DNA of 64,000 nucleotides from Brasenia schreberi (GCA_036023115.1 JAYKKT010000046.1:6535501-6599500); one strand, 5' to 3'. Positions 1-12,838 are shown, counted from the stretch's first letter. Program-made: numbers and translations. The notes: generated from the sequence alone by a model not told the origin.

Positions 1-205
1 TCCCTTTCTTGTCTGTAAGCCATATCAACTACGAGAGAGAGAGAGAGAGAGTTATCTTTCACCATTTTGCGGTCTCAAATAAAATGACCGCTACTATGCT
101 TTGCAACTGCTGCTGCTTGATGGGAATGACTTGATGGTGGTTGTGAATCTACATGTATGCTTGTGGTTAGTTCTGCGTATGAGGTGAGGAGTTTCGCTGA
201 AGAAA

Positions 206-435
206 ATGGCATGTTTGGCTTTGAGTTTTGTGCCCGTTGGTGCTCCTCCTCCAGTCATTGGAAGAAATGTGTTTGTTGTGCTCCAGGTAAAGTGGAACGA
301 TTCAATTGCAAAGTCCCGCTTGTTTATACTTAATCTTATGCTCATTCTTGACCGAATTTCTAAATGGATGTCGCTTCTTTCGATTTTATCCGTGTCGTTC
401 AGGCGAAGTGCGCCACTATGGCGCAGCAAAAGCCG
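206..435 (+). CDS. Possible 5' exons of a plastid-targeted protein (weak)
   Basis: An ATG at 206 opens 27 codons ending in a clean donor (CAG|GTAAAG, exon 206-286). A second stretch at 403-435 follows an acceptor (TTCAG|GCG) and ends at another donor (CCG|GTGAGT). Both pieces are a whole number of codons, so they join in frame. The result is rich in Ala, Val, Pro and Ser and poor in acidic residues, as expected of a transit peptide. I cannot match it to a family. It could be the 5' end of the PsbP-domain locus whose last exon lies at 3213, but I find no middle exons between them, so that link is only an inference. A chance pair of splice-like sites is possible. Confidence 0.2.
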
Positions 436-3212
436 GTGAGTATTCGGCCGTTTTCCTTCTCTGTTCGCTCTCTTGTGAAGTTTTGTTATACTGTTTATCC
501 AGTTTTGGGGGTTATTCTGGTGCTCCATATATTCAGAGAAATCATGTTGGGAGAGTTTGGGTACTGTCATTTAACCACAACCAGGATACAAGCATTACCT
601 GGCCTTGCATTGCAGATCTCATTTATGCATTTTTCATCTCATTTATGGATAAATTGTTCATGTATCGGATACCACCAATTAGACACCTACGTCTTCGTCT
701 TTGTAGTTATATTTCTTGCATTTGCACATTATGGTGAGAAATTCAATTATGGTGAGATTGACACTATGTTTTATGTCGTATTTTCTTTGCAATGGGTTTT
801 AAAAGTTTCCCTGGTTTTATGCTGTCGGTTTGGTATATTCTTTAGTAGCAGTCTCTTATCACAAAGTAGTGTACATCTTCTCTACGCTGTTGTTTGTTGC
901 GATTGCGTAGTTACCATTGTCTAAGATTTTCATTACTGATTGATATTTTTGTGGCTAATTTTCCAACTTCCACATATTTTTCATGGTAGGGTAACTAAAC
1001 TGATACACTTCACTTGCTTGGTGCTAACTAAACTGGTAGAATAAAATACACCAGAATGTTAGAAATCCAATCTTGCGGATGTGTGCCATATGTGACATCA
1101 TGATACAAGTAAACAGAAGGGAATAGAGGCAACTTTTAATTGTTGTTATTTGTTTGAGGTGTATGCTAAACCTTTACCTTGTGCAGATTTTTGTCCTTCA
1201 ACGTGGTGAAAGAACAAGCACTGGACTAAATATGTCAAAACACAAAACTGAATTCAAGATTTTTTATTTAATAAGTTAATCCCAAAGGGCAAATGGCAAC
1301 TGGAGGGTGATTTCCTGGAAGAGCTTAAAATCTTTTATCAATCCCAGCCCTGCATAAAGTCGGATTGCCTTGGGTAATGCACAACCAGCATAAAATTTTG
1401 TCAATCCAAGGGTACAAACTTTCCAGCAGGACCATTTGTAATGCATCAGATCCCGTCGAAGCTTCAAATTTTTTGTGCATGGAGAGAAAAGTGTCAGGAG
1501 GCTGAACTCATAGTAAGTCCTTGTGTTTGCGCACTCTAACTGACCTATCTTAGTGTGGGAAAAGTATTGGTTAAGGTCTAAAACCGTATGAGAGTTTTAA
1601 CCTTACTTTCAAACACAAGTTGCTCGCTACTAATTCTTTTCACATGATTGTAAAGTGTAAACGAAAAGGTTACTGGTGCAATCGTTGTACACTCTCTGGA
1701 GCCTGATTAGTCATGTGAAAGAAGACATAATCCATTGTGTGCATGTAAGTTGAAAATGTGGCTTGCTACTATCAGAACAAACTTTGGTGTACAAACTTCT
1801 TATATGTCAGTATGGATGAGAAACTGTCAGTATATCTATCAGCTTCTCCCTATCTCTTGGTCAGTCAAAGGAGTTGTACCTTTCTGCATTAGTCTTGGAA
1901 TCACGCTCTTGTCGAAGCATTTACCTTTTGTTCTAAGCTTTTTGTTTCATCAGTTCTCGACCCTTTGGACCTGTTTGTCATATTCTATTCTCATGAGAAG
2001 TTCCACCGATATTAACTATGAAACTTGATTGTCTCTTCAGAAGATCCTGTAAGTGTCGACCTACATAGCTTGCCATACACGACATTTTCATATCATCCTT
2101 TTCAATTTTCAGATTTTATCGGTTTCAGAAAAGAAAATGATACTTTGCCCTTTTTTTTTATTTTACTGTAATTTCTCTACATGATCATAGTAAACATTGT
2201 TCAAATTCCTAACTTGTTATGCAGTTTATCCATTTCATTTGACATTTCTTAACAGTTATTCCCTGATAATCAGCGATTCTGCATTTTCTATTACCTTCTC
2301 AAAGTTTCACGCATCATCCATGTATCAAATGCACCTGACTTCTTTGGTGCACTATAGCAGAACCGAGATGTTCTAATGCAAGGGCTACTATGCCTGTTCT
2401 TATGTTCTTCTCCAACTTCATTTGCCTTCTGTTTCTGGTGATCTTTGTAGTCATGCTTAAATTTTCTGGATCCTGCTGAATTTAATCTATATGAAAAATA
2501 GCTGGATCACATAAGTTTCCTCTGAACCGCTCGCTTAAACCTAGATGACTCCCATCCTATTGGATATGATAAGATTTTCAACCAAGATTGTTGGGGAAAT
2601 ACAGGGTGCAAGATTGTTGGGAAAAGGCTTAGTTGTAGTTGTTGTTCCTGTTGATGCATGTTCCTTCATAAGTGCTATTTTGATTGAATTGTTCACTAAG
2701 TGTCTGGAGTGGCTCATGAGTAAGGCCACTGTAGCAACCACCTTAGGCCTCAAAACTCATAGAGTATCAATTGTAGGCCCCAAAGTTTTTTGAACACTTT
2801 AACATATACCCAATTTTGTAGGATCTAAGTTTTTTAGAAGTTCACCTTATTCCTCAACTTGTGTTGAGGCACCCCTGCTCATGCATATAGTTTTAAGTTG
2901 CTTAGTATTTCTTTCTTGGACAGTAAGGTTCTGTTTGAAAACTATGTAACTGAAGACTTGGGGAAAGCATGAAAAACTTCCAATTCCGATAACCGGCAAA
3001 TCCCACCTAAAGAGAAGGCATATGCGAACTCCATTTTGTGTGTGCGTACAAAATCTTTAGTTCTGTCTTCAACTCTCAAATAGCTTTTCTTCTAAGCAGC
3101 CTCATTGAAAGGAGAATTACCCTTCTTTCTAAATCTACAAGACGCCCCAATGACCATCACCTAGAAGACCAATAATACCTTTTATGAATCTCTGATATAC
3201 TGTTATGAGCAG
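436..3212. other. Spacer or intron without a recognised gene
   Basis: AT-rich sequence with no coding match I can name. A minus-strand open stretch at 1276-1467 (about 60 codons) has a protein-like composition but no recognisable motif. A short block near 2619-2646 resembles the 3' tail of the LINE family seen at 24.8 kb (GGGAAAAGGCTTAGTTG), without enough flanking homology to define an insertion. Confidence 0.3.
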
Positions 3213-3436
3213 GCTACAGACTTAAGTCATATGCCAACAACAGTGAGTTGGCTGTAATGCCACAAGACAGGGTTACTCGTCTTGAATGGGATAGACGCTA
3301 TCTTTCTGTTCTTGGGGTGGAGAACAATCGCTTATATGAGTTGAGGCTACAAACACCAGAAAAGGTATTTGCAGCTGAAGAAGCCGAAATACGCTGAGTT
3401 ATGGATTCATTCAGAGTTTTCAAGTCAGTGGATTGA
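3213..3436 (+). pseudogene. PsbP-domain protein, last exon with premature stop
   Basis: After an acceptor-like CAG at 3210-3212, the plus strand reads a block typical of the C-terminal end of PsbP-like thylakoid lumen proteins. It contains ELAVMPQDRV, RLEWDRRYLSVLGVENN and RLYELRLQTPEK. PsbP-like proteins act in photosystem II or NDH complex assembly in chloroplasts. The frame runs into TGA at 3395-3397, where an arginine is expected. It then continues in the same frame as VMDSFRV, the usual family ending, to a second TGA at 3434-3436. So a nonsense change removes about 12 C-terminal residues. No middle exons of the PsbP domain are recognisable upstream, so the locus is probably a partial, decayed copy. 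The family call comes from motif memory, and the exact paralogue is unknown. Confidence 0.5.
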
Positions 3437-4096
3437 TTCTCCACATTCTATTTGCTGACAAGGCAGCTCCTTCCCTCACCTTCTTCTCATTGTTAATCAT
3501 AAAAGATTTTATTTTAGATATTCTTAGCGAATTTCATTCTGTTCTGCAACACCAGTTTGATTTAATGTGAGAAGTTTTGTTCATTTATTGCATAATTTGT
3601 TTCTCACCGTCCTTGATTGCTAATGGATCACTATGGGTAGATATGCATGGTCTTGCCTTGCTCGTTTTCTAATGGGTCTTGCTCAGTTTGCTCAGACAAC
3701 TCACAAAATTTTCTGAGAACCCTCTGAGTTAAATGACTAGACACCATTATCACTAAATTGAATTCAGATGAGCTTGTGAATGCAGCCAATCTAAAACAGT
3801 TGGTCATCGAGACTCACACACACATTGATAGCAATTATCTGCTGGCACCTGGCACCTTCAGGGTCGATCACTGTCCTGCTGAGTTGGTAGTGCTTCTCCT
3901 GATAAGAAAGCGTTGATGAGCAGCAATGACTCGCTTGGCTTGTTAAGAGGGACAAGTGTCCAGCTCCTCTCACCGTCACCAGCGTCACCCCTTCATACTC
4001 ATAAACCTTCCACCAACCTAAAACAGGTACATATCCCCAAACAAGGATATGACAGAAACTTATAATCAGAAATATATATCAAGCATTTCTGTTTAT

Positions 4097-4117
4097 AATA
4101 TATATATATATATATAT

Positions 4118-4158
<41 letters not shown>
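4097..4158. repeat. Compound (TA)n(GA)n microsatellite
   Basis: About 12 TA units run directly into about 19 GA units. It lies in the last intron of the serine carboxypeptidase pseudogene, just 3' of the donor of the penultimate exon. Confidence 0.95.
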
Positions 4159-4161
<3 letters not shown>

Positions 4162-6805
4162 GGGGTTCACGGACCTGATGTTTGTGGTACCAGGAACACC
4201 AGGGTGTCTTGGTGGCTAAATCCAAGTATCTCAACCAATATCTGGTTCCGATGAATGGTACGCGGCCGTCCGCGTCTCCGCTGGGTTCAGACCACACCAA
4301 CAATCCACATCATTAACCCCATAATAACTCTGGTGTACCAAATTCTTTATAGAGTGGGAATGGCGAGCAAGCAAGCATCACATTGGGGTAGTTTCGTCAT
4401 CAGGTTGGCAATTACACACTCAACCCAAAGTTTGGAACACAGAAAAGGCATCACTTTATCGATCACGGGGCCTTAAATTCTCCACACGTGAATAAAAAGG
4501 ACAAAAATTTACCCAATAATCATAACAAAAGGAGTCAAAAGTCACAATATAAAAAAAAAATATGACCCAATCCATAAAAAGAGAAAGGGTTGTCTTTGGG
4601 AACTTGGAAGTGGTTAGCCTTGTTGGTGAGACCCTTCATTTACCTTAAATACTAGGGGTTTAAGGTTCAGTTTGATTCGGTTCTAGTCTCAATCTCTAAT
4701 CGAATTGTTACTCACTGTATTTTGAGAGCTGAACCGAGCTGAACCAATGGTTTTGGTTTGGTTTGGTTTTGAACCACAATTCTTCCTATATTATAACATA
4801 GGAGTGGTGCTGGGTGATACCCTCCTCATAAAGGCCGAGAAAGGGTGTCTTGTTCGGTGCCCCTTGAATGACTTTTATAGTTCTCAAAGTCATCCATCAT
4901 ACGCTTGGTTTGGTTCTGTCCTGAACTGTCAATTCTAGTTCCTAATAGAACCGAACTGAGCCAAATCATTTGACATCTAGAACCAAACCAAACTGATGGT
5001 TTGGTTCGGTTCCAACAGTTCCTTGAACACCCTTACTGAATACAATACTAATACATGAAAGAAACAAAGAAGTCGAGCTTTTAAAAGCCGAAGCAAACAC
5101 GAAACGAGGCAGGACCAGCTCAGCTGTGAGCTGCTTGGTCCATTTACCAGCCCTAGGCTAGAGCACGTATGCCCCATTGAAATATTTAAAGTTTTAGAAC
5201 TAATATTCTAATTGAAGTAATTGCTTGTGTATACTTGCTTAGTGTGGGGCAGGTTAGACCCCTACCTGTAAACCCAAATCCGTACACCAGCCTTGATGAG
5301 TTTGGCGTAGATTGGTAGAGTGGAAAACACTGTGAAATTGTATGTTCTCAATATCGACTCACTGCAATTTTACAGTAAAAAATATGAGAAGCCACCAGCA
5401 GGAGAGGTCCATCAATTACACTGAAATCGAATGCACTTACTTGCAAACCTTCCATTTACCATGAATATTTCCTGATATGTTTGCATGTAGAGCCCTTTGG
5501 ACGTCCAACCTATTGAAGTAATCCTCAGCATATGGTGAAAAACAGGGGTCATAACCCCCTGCAATGCTCATCTTATTGAGCTTGTGCATCGCTTCCTGTG
5601 GAACGACATCAATTTATTTCCCAATCAATCATAGTATGGATTTATATGGATTAAATACCTTGCATCTTCATCTCTGTACATATCCATGATGAAGATGATC
5701 GTGATGAAAATGATTTGTTAAGAAGACATGTTGGTGAATAGACATTGTATATGTCAATCTCTTTATAAAGTTGGAAGAGGGGAGTGATCGCAGCTGCGCA
5801 CTGATCTGACCAATTCAAAAATCAGAAATCGCAGAAATTGCCTATGTGAAGGAACATCTCATCTGGTATAACAGCATGACTCCATGCATACTCCACCAGC
5901 CCTTTCGAGTCGAAATATCCATGTGTTTCTGGGTTTCCCACCTGCATCATCAGTCACACCGGCAGAGGATGAGCAGCTAGCTGGAGATAATATGAAGAAG
6001 TCAATAATCAGAACCAAAACCAAGCCTTGTCGAAGTAACCAGCTAGTATGGCCAGTTGGTTTTCGCTGAGCTGGGGCTCGGAGTTGGTGCAGCTTGAACA
6101 ACTTTTAGACCAATATAGAAACTCTCATATCAAAGAGAAGTAGTTGGTTGTGTGTAGACCAAGCTTAGACAAGATTTAATGGGATTTGTATTAGTTCTAA
6201 ACCTTATATTTACTTTTTGAATGTGCATGAATACTGATCACATCAATAAATTATTTATAGAATTTATACTTACTATGAAACCCCTTAGGTTTATGATTGG
6301 ATACTTTTTTTGATCCTTATTCCTATCATATATCAGCTCTGCAAGTTGGGGAACATAGTGACCTGCAGCAAAGTTAGTAGTTTTGTCTTAAGAAAAAATG
6401 GTTTTGAATAGGCAACCATGGTTTATGTGTTAGTGTAAGAGAAACCAACTCCAACAGGGGACTCCACAAATAACAAAGTCAATTTAATGCAAAACTACTG
6501 CCATTTAGTATGTAGTCACTTGCTGCTCTTTCAACCGGAAGCTAATGCAAGGAAATGTTCATCATGTGAATGTGGATCCCGTCAGTAGTGAATAGTTGCC
6601 TGATCAGGCCCCCGAATACGATTAACAGCCTCCATAAAAGCAAAAAGTGGAAAGGCTGTTTCTCTCTGCCCACTAAACCCCCAGCCCGAATACTGAATAA
6701 AGAACTGAACTTTTAATACTTGTGCAACAGTATATCAGAAGCCAAAATGTAGGTGCCATTCTGTAGCAGATATATTTGAGCTTTCTCTATGTGCATTAGT
6801 ATCTG

Positions 6806-6813
6806 GTGTGTGT

Positions 6814-6878
<65 letters not shown>
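6806..6878. repeat. Compound (GT)n(GA)n microsatellite
   Basis: About 9 GT units followed by roughly 27 GA units. It abuts the donor of the second carboxypeptidase exon (ends 6882), in the interval where the catalytic-serine exon should be. It may mark the deletion that removed that exon. Confidence 0.95.
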
Positions 6879-6881
<3 letters not shown>

Positions 6882-7320
6882 CTTCATTCCAAGCATATTT
6901 ATTATACTCGAGCCCTGTTCCGAATTGCTTAACTCTAAGAGGGCCCAACTCAACCGCGGCTCCATAGGCTACCGATGAACATCCTGGCCCTAAAACATGT
7001 CCATGGAAGAAGAAAGCAAATAAAAGAGGAAAGAAAGATCCAAATGTTCCAAAGTAAACTCTTCTGTCTACAACACACGCGTACACACATACACACACAA
7101 GCAAAGGGCGAGAACCTCCATTAAACCACGGAAGCAACGGTTTCTCAGATGGACGACTTTGTGCCTCAAAGAACCAGTAAAAGAGAGCCCTTCCATTATT
7201 TTCATTGACAGTGACATAGCCAGCAAACTGTGATATCTTCGGATTTGCGGGCTGGCCAGGAAGACTAAAGACTGTCTGATTCATAATCTTCCTTTCCTTG
7301 GAGGACGCTTCTTGCTTCAG

Positions 7321-9776
7321 CTATAGTGATCAATCTCCATAGAAAATTTGACTGCAGCAGAACCGTGAAAACTAGTCTAACAAATGCCATCCCTTCATCG
7401 AAACCAAATTATCACATTATCCAGAATGTTAAATGCATAAGACTGAAACTTTTGCTGTATATATTGAAGTATTATTGATAATGGAGACAAAACAAAACAC
7501 AGCTGCTAAAGTTCAGTAGAAGGCAGACAGATGATTTTTGTATTTCACAGATCTGGTAGTATCTGATGCATGGCTGTCCTTTTTTTGAGCGTGCTATCCA
7601 TATGACCGTCATTCTGGTCGTTCTAAAAGTGATGAAGAGTTGTAATTTGACTGTATGTGTAATATTCAGTACAACTCTGCGTGATTATTCTTGTATTTAT
7701 TTTTCTCCAAGTATCTTTCTGGGAGACATTTATAAATCTTTTTTTGGGATAAAACAAGATTCCAGATGGGTAATATTATAATCATAGCAGAAAAATGCTC
7801 ATTTCCCCGTATCCTTTTGGGTGAGCTTTCCCTTTTCTGTGTGTAGTCAGTGTAATACAGATGAGCCTGATATATATATATATACACACGAGTGTAGCTT
7901 CCAAGGAAAGATACTTGAAAGAACACTACAAAATTGTTTACCCAATGGATGGCAGTAATTGTTTGGGCTCAAGAACTGGCCAATCTTGACGTTTGCGAGG
8001 TGAAATATTAGGTGGCACTAAACTGTGCATATTTTAGCAGATGCCAGCTGCTACTGTCCTTGTCGCTATAGAAAGGGATTACTAATGGTGGTTCACTTGA
8101 TTCTTCAAAAGCTCAGCCTTGTTCAGTGGTGAACCCAGAAACTTTTCTATGATGAGGCGAAACCTAGGGTGAACTTCCGAGATGCGGTGTGCATAGTTCA
8201 TAGGATCCGTAAAACTTGACAAGAACATAATGTTTGTCGCTGTTTTTGAGGAAAAATACTGCTGTCGTGGATTATGAGCGGCTTTTCACTATGACAAGTT
8301 TGAATTCTCATTAGTTGACACGCCTCCTTAATCTCAGAACAGAGAAAAAGAAGTTCAACGTTCTTATCAGCGACATACAAGTAAACCATATTAAGTACAT
8401 TGATATGTGTAGATAAATTGTTTTGAGTAGACTTGCATGAGTTGTTCAAATTTTCCTGGCAGTAGTGAGATGATTGGTCAATATTTTCCAAAATTCAGTT
8501 TCATCTGCAAGCTGAAAATTTCTTCATTGATGGATAAGGAACTTCAGATTTCTTTAGTTTCTCTACGAGTATATGTATCTAATGATGGGAACCAGAAGCA
8601 GGAAATTTATGTTTAGCTTCGTTAACTATCAGAAGAAGGTTTCAGCTACAGGTGGTCAAGATCGCATTCCCTCAACCCTTTGCACAAACTGAACCAGGGA
8701 AAGGTCTTGAGGGTGGAGGTCCTAGCCTCGGAGTTTTGTCCTGACTTGCTCCCATCACATGACGAAAGCGCGATTTCTGTGAATCATAGAAACGAAAAGC
8801 CTATGAGAAATTGGGAGGTCTGCTTTTTCTCTATACGAAAGAAGAGGTGAATGGTTGGGTGGTCTTTCCCACTATTTGCTTTTAATTGGCATTTACATAA
8901 AAACAGAAGTATCATGCACTCGTTAGATCTTGCTGCCTAGTTCCCGGAATGTAGTGAACATGTGTGAGTATATACTTTTATGGAAGTTTTGAGACTTCAG
9001 TGTAGATGATGACGATGCAACTGCACTAATATCTTCCTTGCAAGCAATGCTTTTAGATTTCATGTACTTGTTTACGCTTGTATGGCGCCAAACACGACAG
9101 CTGACAAAGGGATAACCGCAAGGAACATATTGATCACAAGATGTTTGACCAAGAGAGAGACGCAGCAATGATGCAGGAGAGTGGATGGGCAGGGGTGATC
9201 ATTAGATGGGCACCATCAGAGAACAAAATCGAGTTCATTTCGGTTCAGTTCATTTTGTTTCTTGGTTCGTTTTCCGTTTCCAAATCGAAAAGAATTTGGT
9301 TAGTATGGTTCAGTTCGGTTTTCGGGCTCAAAACCGAACCCACTATATCAACAAAATCTAATTTCAAACTTAATCCTGTACTCGGTTGGTAACCGAATTA
9401 CATGTTCAGTTGCCAATGCAATTTGGTCAATTTTCAGTATTTAATTTCAAAGTTAATTCTGTTTTTGGTTCTTTTGTTTTCGTTCAGTTAATGAACCGGA
9501 CCAACCAGTGGAAGACTCACATTAGGGCGAGTTTGAAATCTAAAAAATTCTTGGATTCGTCACTATATATATATATATATACAAATACATTATCAACATG
9601 AAATACAACTGAGCCTCACCCAAAAAAATAATCCTGAGTCTACAACTGGGATCAACTTTATCAGTAAAATCTGATAGAAGTTTTAAATATCGCAACATAG
9701 CTTAATTAGGTTGAAGTGCATACACGAATTCCAGTTCTTCCTCTTTCGCTGAAGATATATACTTCAGTAACAATTT
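7321..9776. other. Spacer between the carboxypeptidase pseudogene and the gibberellin oxidase
   Basis: No gene recognised on either strand. Short open stretches near 8198-8491 and 8923-9168 (minus) have no family motif. Around 8105-8150 there is a short block resembling one end of the GTGGATCCAGAAA type of short inverted-repeat element. A tract at 9230-9500 is rich in GGTTC/GAACC words. Confidence 0.35.
9230..9500. repeat. GAACCGA/TCGGTTC-rich degenerate tract
   Basis: The words GGTTCGG, CGGTTCAG, AAACCGAAC and their complements recur here in a disorderly array. The same kind of tract occurs at about 4670-5010, 14340-14690, 40640-40990, 51370-51510 and 54530-54930. It looks like a dispersed, decayed short-motif repeat; I cannot define element ends. 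Confidence 0.5.
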
Positions 9777-10561
9777 TCACTGAGGAGGATTAATTTCGTA
9801 TTTTGTAAGGCGACTCTGTCCTAACTTCAATGAATAGCAAGTCTTCTTGTACTCAGACCACGTGAAAGCTGTATATTTGCATGGGTGGTGTTGCGGCACT
9901 AGCTGAACCAGGGGAGAAATCCATGACTGAAGGGATGGAGCCCCAAAATACACCATGGACAATCTTGACTTGGGTCCACTGATTAGAACCCTGTGCCTTG
10001 CACTTACCAACCTTCCATTTGTTAACACCTGCGATGTAGCTCCATAAATGTCAGTAACTAAATTCATATATATATATATACATGACAGATCTATACTGAA
10101 CTGAGGGACTTCAATCCACCTTGAAACAATATTTAGATCCACCACTGTGCATACACACGTGTGTATATATACAGAGAAAGAGAGAGAGAGGTGGTGACTT
10201 ATAATCAATGGGTACCTACAATGTAAAATATTAGGCTTAGAACAATAAATGCAGTGGGGTGCATTATTTAAAATGAGTAAGTATCATATTAGGTATAAGA
10301 TACCCTCTTTCTCTCTCTCACTCGTTTTATATTATGTATGTATGTACATATATGTGAGGAGGTGGTTGTGTATGTGTGTATATACAGTGGAACTTGTTAT
10401 ATACTTATCATATTTTGGAAATTTGAGTTCAAAAGTAAAAAAAGTGAAAAGTAAATATACTTTTTATAATATAGTTGGTTCACATGTATGCCTTTTGTTT
10501 TTAAATTCAACGACCACAAACGATTAAGATTTCAAGGATGAACAAGCATATTAAATTTATT

Positions 10562-10620
<59 letters not shown>

Positions 10621-11973
10621 TCTAAATAGTTTGAAAGTTCGAATGCCGTTCAAATCAAGGGTGCATACAAACGTTGGATATGTACATTTCTGTAAATTGG
10701 ATGTAGAGAGAGAGGGAGGGGGATCTGCATGGATGCATGCTTATGAATTTACATGCACCAAAGCGGGAGGGGAGGCAAACTCTATTTCATGAGCTGCATG
10801 CAATCAAGTATAGGCAAGAATACCGGAAGGAGCCATTTTCGACGAGGAAGATTGAGAGTAAGCTTACCTGCAGACAATCACCAACCATGATGCAGAAGGA
10901 ATTCGGGTCCGGATGAACTGGTATCCAACTGCGCCCATCTTTCATCAAGATCTGCAAACCCGACACACTGTTGGACGTCAATAGAGTGAGAATCTGGGGA
11001 TCCGTGTGCTCCCCGAATCCCAACCTGGGCTCCGCTGAATCCTCACATGCAGGATACAGGTTGAGCCTAAACACTGAATCATTCTCCTCATCTTCCAAAA
11101 AACCAGTCAGAGCGTTGCCATCCTCAAGACGCAATCCTTGAGCAAGCAGGTCCAATGTCGTACACGCCAGGCCTCTCAAACCATTAACGTACTCCTTCAC
11201 CACGCAACTGTAGGCAAAACAAACGTTATTATAGCAAATAAGCCGCAACATACATAGATAAATATATACATTCATTTACGTATTATATACATATATGTAT
11301 ACATGATACATATACATATACATACGTATAACATATACGTGATCAGTCATGCATATTTGTATCTTCTCATGTTGTATCCTGCATCTTTCTATCACAAGAT
11401 CAGACAGTTGTGACAAGTATGGAATAGAAAGTAATGCTCTAAGAAAGAATCCTACATTATTTGTGTGCTTTTAGAAATTGTAAGTAAAGGACATATACAT
11501 GATATTGAGGTGGAATTTACTACGTGTATGGATGTGTGTATATGTATGTATCTATATTTGTGTGTTTGTGTGTGAGGTAAAAGGCCATGTCCGTTGTCTT
11601 AAATTTGTTTGCATAATGTAATTAAATGATCAAATCTTTCAATTTTACGAAAACATTGTGTAAACAAAAAATAAAACTTAATTTCTATTTGAAAACAACT
11701 TTTGTAATAAAATTTGCTGCTATAAGTTATGTTTTGAACTTGAATGAGCAGCTTTGTGTACAGCTCGTTTAAGTGCATTCATTTTGTGCTTGGCTCGGCT
11801 CAGAAAAGGTGACAAGTCGATCACAAAGAAGAAATTGAGTTAGACAAACGATCCACTAGCGTTCCCTGTTCAGCTTGAATTGACTGGTTTATCCCACATA
11901 ATGCATGGGTAATTGGAAGATCACATCAACATCTACTGGTGAGATTTAGTGTGACCGATACTGTGAGTAGCCA

Positions 11974-12028
<55 letters not shown>

Positions 12029-12724
12029 AGAGAGAGGGAGTGGGGGATGATAAATGGAGACACGCATCCATGTTCAGTTAAATATTTTTTCACATATTAA
12101 CAATAATATTTGAATTGAAAAAATAAAAGATATCATTGGATACTTTAAAATTCAAATCTTCACTGTTAGTCATCGTTAGGCATGCAAATCGAATAGTAAA
12201 AATATTAAAAACTATGCTCTCTCTGTATATATGGGTTGACATTGAAAAACATAGAAGTGAAATAAATGTGAGGGCTGTATGCAGATTGAATATAACTCTC
12301 TGCTTGCCATATAAATCAAAACTTTGATTTTCTAAGAATTAATAGCAAAATTGCACCTGAACTCAAGTGGGTTTTTTCTGCATATGGCCATTGATCTCTG
12401 CACAACACAGTGAGGATTGGTGGGGAGAAGCAGATACTCGATCACGCCGACGTCACCGTTGGATCCGATCTTGCCGCACCCATAGCCAAGAGGGTCTGGT
12501 GGCCCTGCCTTCTTCTTTGCACAGGGTGGTAGAGCAAAGAAATTCAGTGCTTCGCTCTCCATTCTCTTGACAGCTTCTGCTGACACGCCATGGTTGGTCG
12601 CCATGAAGAACCCGAATCTCTCACATGCTTTCACCATCATCTCCGCTACGTTACCATTTGGAGATGATAGATCAACAACAGGGATGCAAAAAGACTCTTC
12701 CTCCGGATTGCTAGATGCAACCAT
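9777..12724 (-). CDS. GA2ox: Gibberellin 2-beta-dioxygenase (C19 type)
   Basis: Gibberellin 2-oxidases inactivate bioactive gibberellins by 2-beta-hydroxylation, using Fe(II), 2-oxoglutarate and O2 in the cytosol. Three exons join in phase to 319 aa, normal for the family: 12357-12724 (ATG at 12722-12724), 10868-11207 and 9777-10028 (stop 9777-9779). Exon 1 carries the N-terminal DIOX_N block (IPVVDLSS, FGFFMATNHGVS). Exon 2 carries LGFGEHTDPQILTLL, with the first iron His and the Asp, and GLQI. Exon 3 carries NGRLVSARHRVL, with the second iron His, and SRLSMVYFGAP, with the R-x-S 2-oxoglutarate site. The GFGEHTDPQI and YFGAP forms fit C19 GA2ox better than GA20ox or GA3ox. Introns of 1,149 and 839 bp hold microsatellites. 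A CT repeat lies just upstream of the start codon. No lesion is seen. Confidence 0.93.
10565..10619. repeat. (AT)n microsatellite in GA2ox intron 2
   Basis: About 27 uninterrupted AT units. It lies in the intron between exons 2 and 3 of the gibberellin oxidase. Confidence 0.95.
11974..12230. repeat. Microsatellite-capped AT-rich element in GA2ox intron 1
   Basis: A block (TA)n-(TG)n-GAGAGAGAGGG at 11974-12037 is followed by about 170 bp of AT-rich sequence. It ends in ACTATGCTCTCTCTGTATATAT near 12209-12230 (shown here as a position rather than a definition of the end). The same terminal word, CTATGCTCTCTCT, occurs at 37150-37162 and, inverted, near 42363-42377, each time next to a microsatellite. 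This suggests one dispersed family with microsatellite ends. Confidence 0.45.
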
Positions 12725-12727
12725 GGC

Positions 12728-12753
<26 letters not shown>
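12728..12753 (-). promoter_or_regulatory. (CT)n tract in GA2ox 5' leader
   Basis: Thirteen GA units on the plus strand, hence CT on the coding strand, end four bases before the ATG. CT runs in this position are typical of plant 5' leaders and Y-patch core promoter regions. The functional role here is inferred only from position. Confidence 0.5.
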
Positions 12754-12758
<5 letters not shown>

Positions 12759-12838
12759 CTGTAAAGCTAATGTGAAGGATGGAGTAAGTTTTCTTTGGTT
12801 GTGTTAAAAAAAGGAAAAACAAAATGGACTTTAGTGGT

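Larger units (their letters stand above)
3858..7320 (-). pseudogene. Serine carboxypeptidase-like (group II) pseudogene, catalytic-Ser exon missing
   Basis: Eight exon-like blocks in order on the minus strand match a plant SCPL (S10) peptidase, a secreted or vacuolar enzyme: 7116-7320 (SLPGQPANPKISQFAGYVTV), 6882-6989 (GPGCSSVAYGAAVELGPLRV), 6274-6362 (GHYVPQLAELIYDRNK), 5659-5941 (VGNPETHGYFDSKGLVEYAW), 5441 to about 5591 (GGYDPCFSPYAEDYFNRLDV), 5266-5361 (TVFSTLPIYAKLIKAGVRIW), 4175-4280 (SGDADGRVPFIGTRY, with the catalytic Asp) and 3858-4017 (TLVTVRGAGHL, with the catalytic His). The exon for the LFLESPVGVGFSY to GESYAG region, which holds the nucleophilic Ser, is absent between 6362 and 6882. 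Further lesions are an in-frame TGA at 5822-5824, a 1-bp deletion near 4004 (T run) and another near 3953 (GG to G). No signal-peptide exon is visible upstream. Remaining splice phases fit, so decay is fairly recent. Confidence 0.85.
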
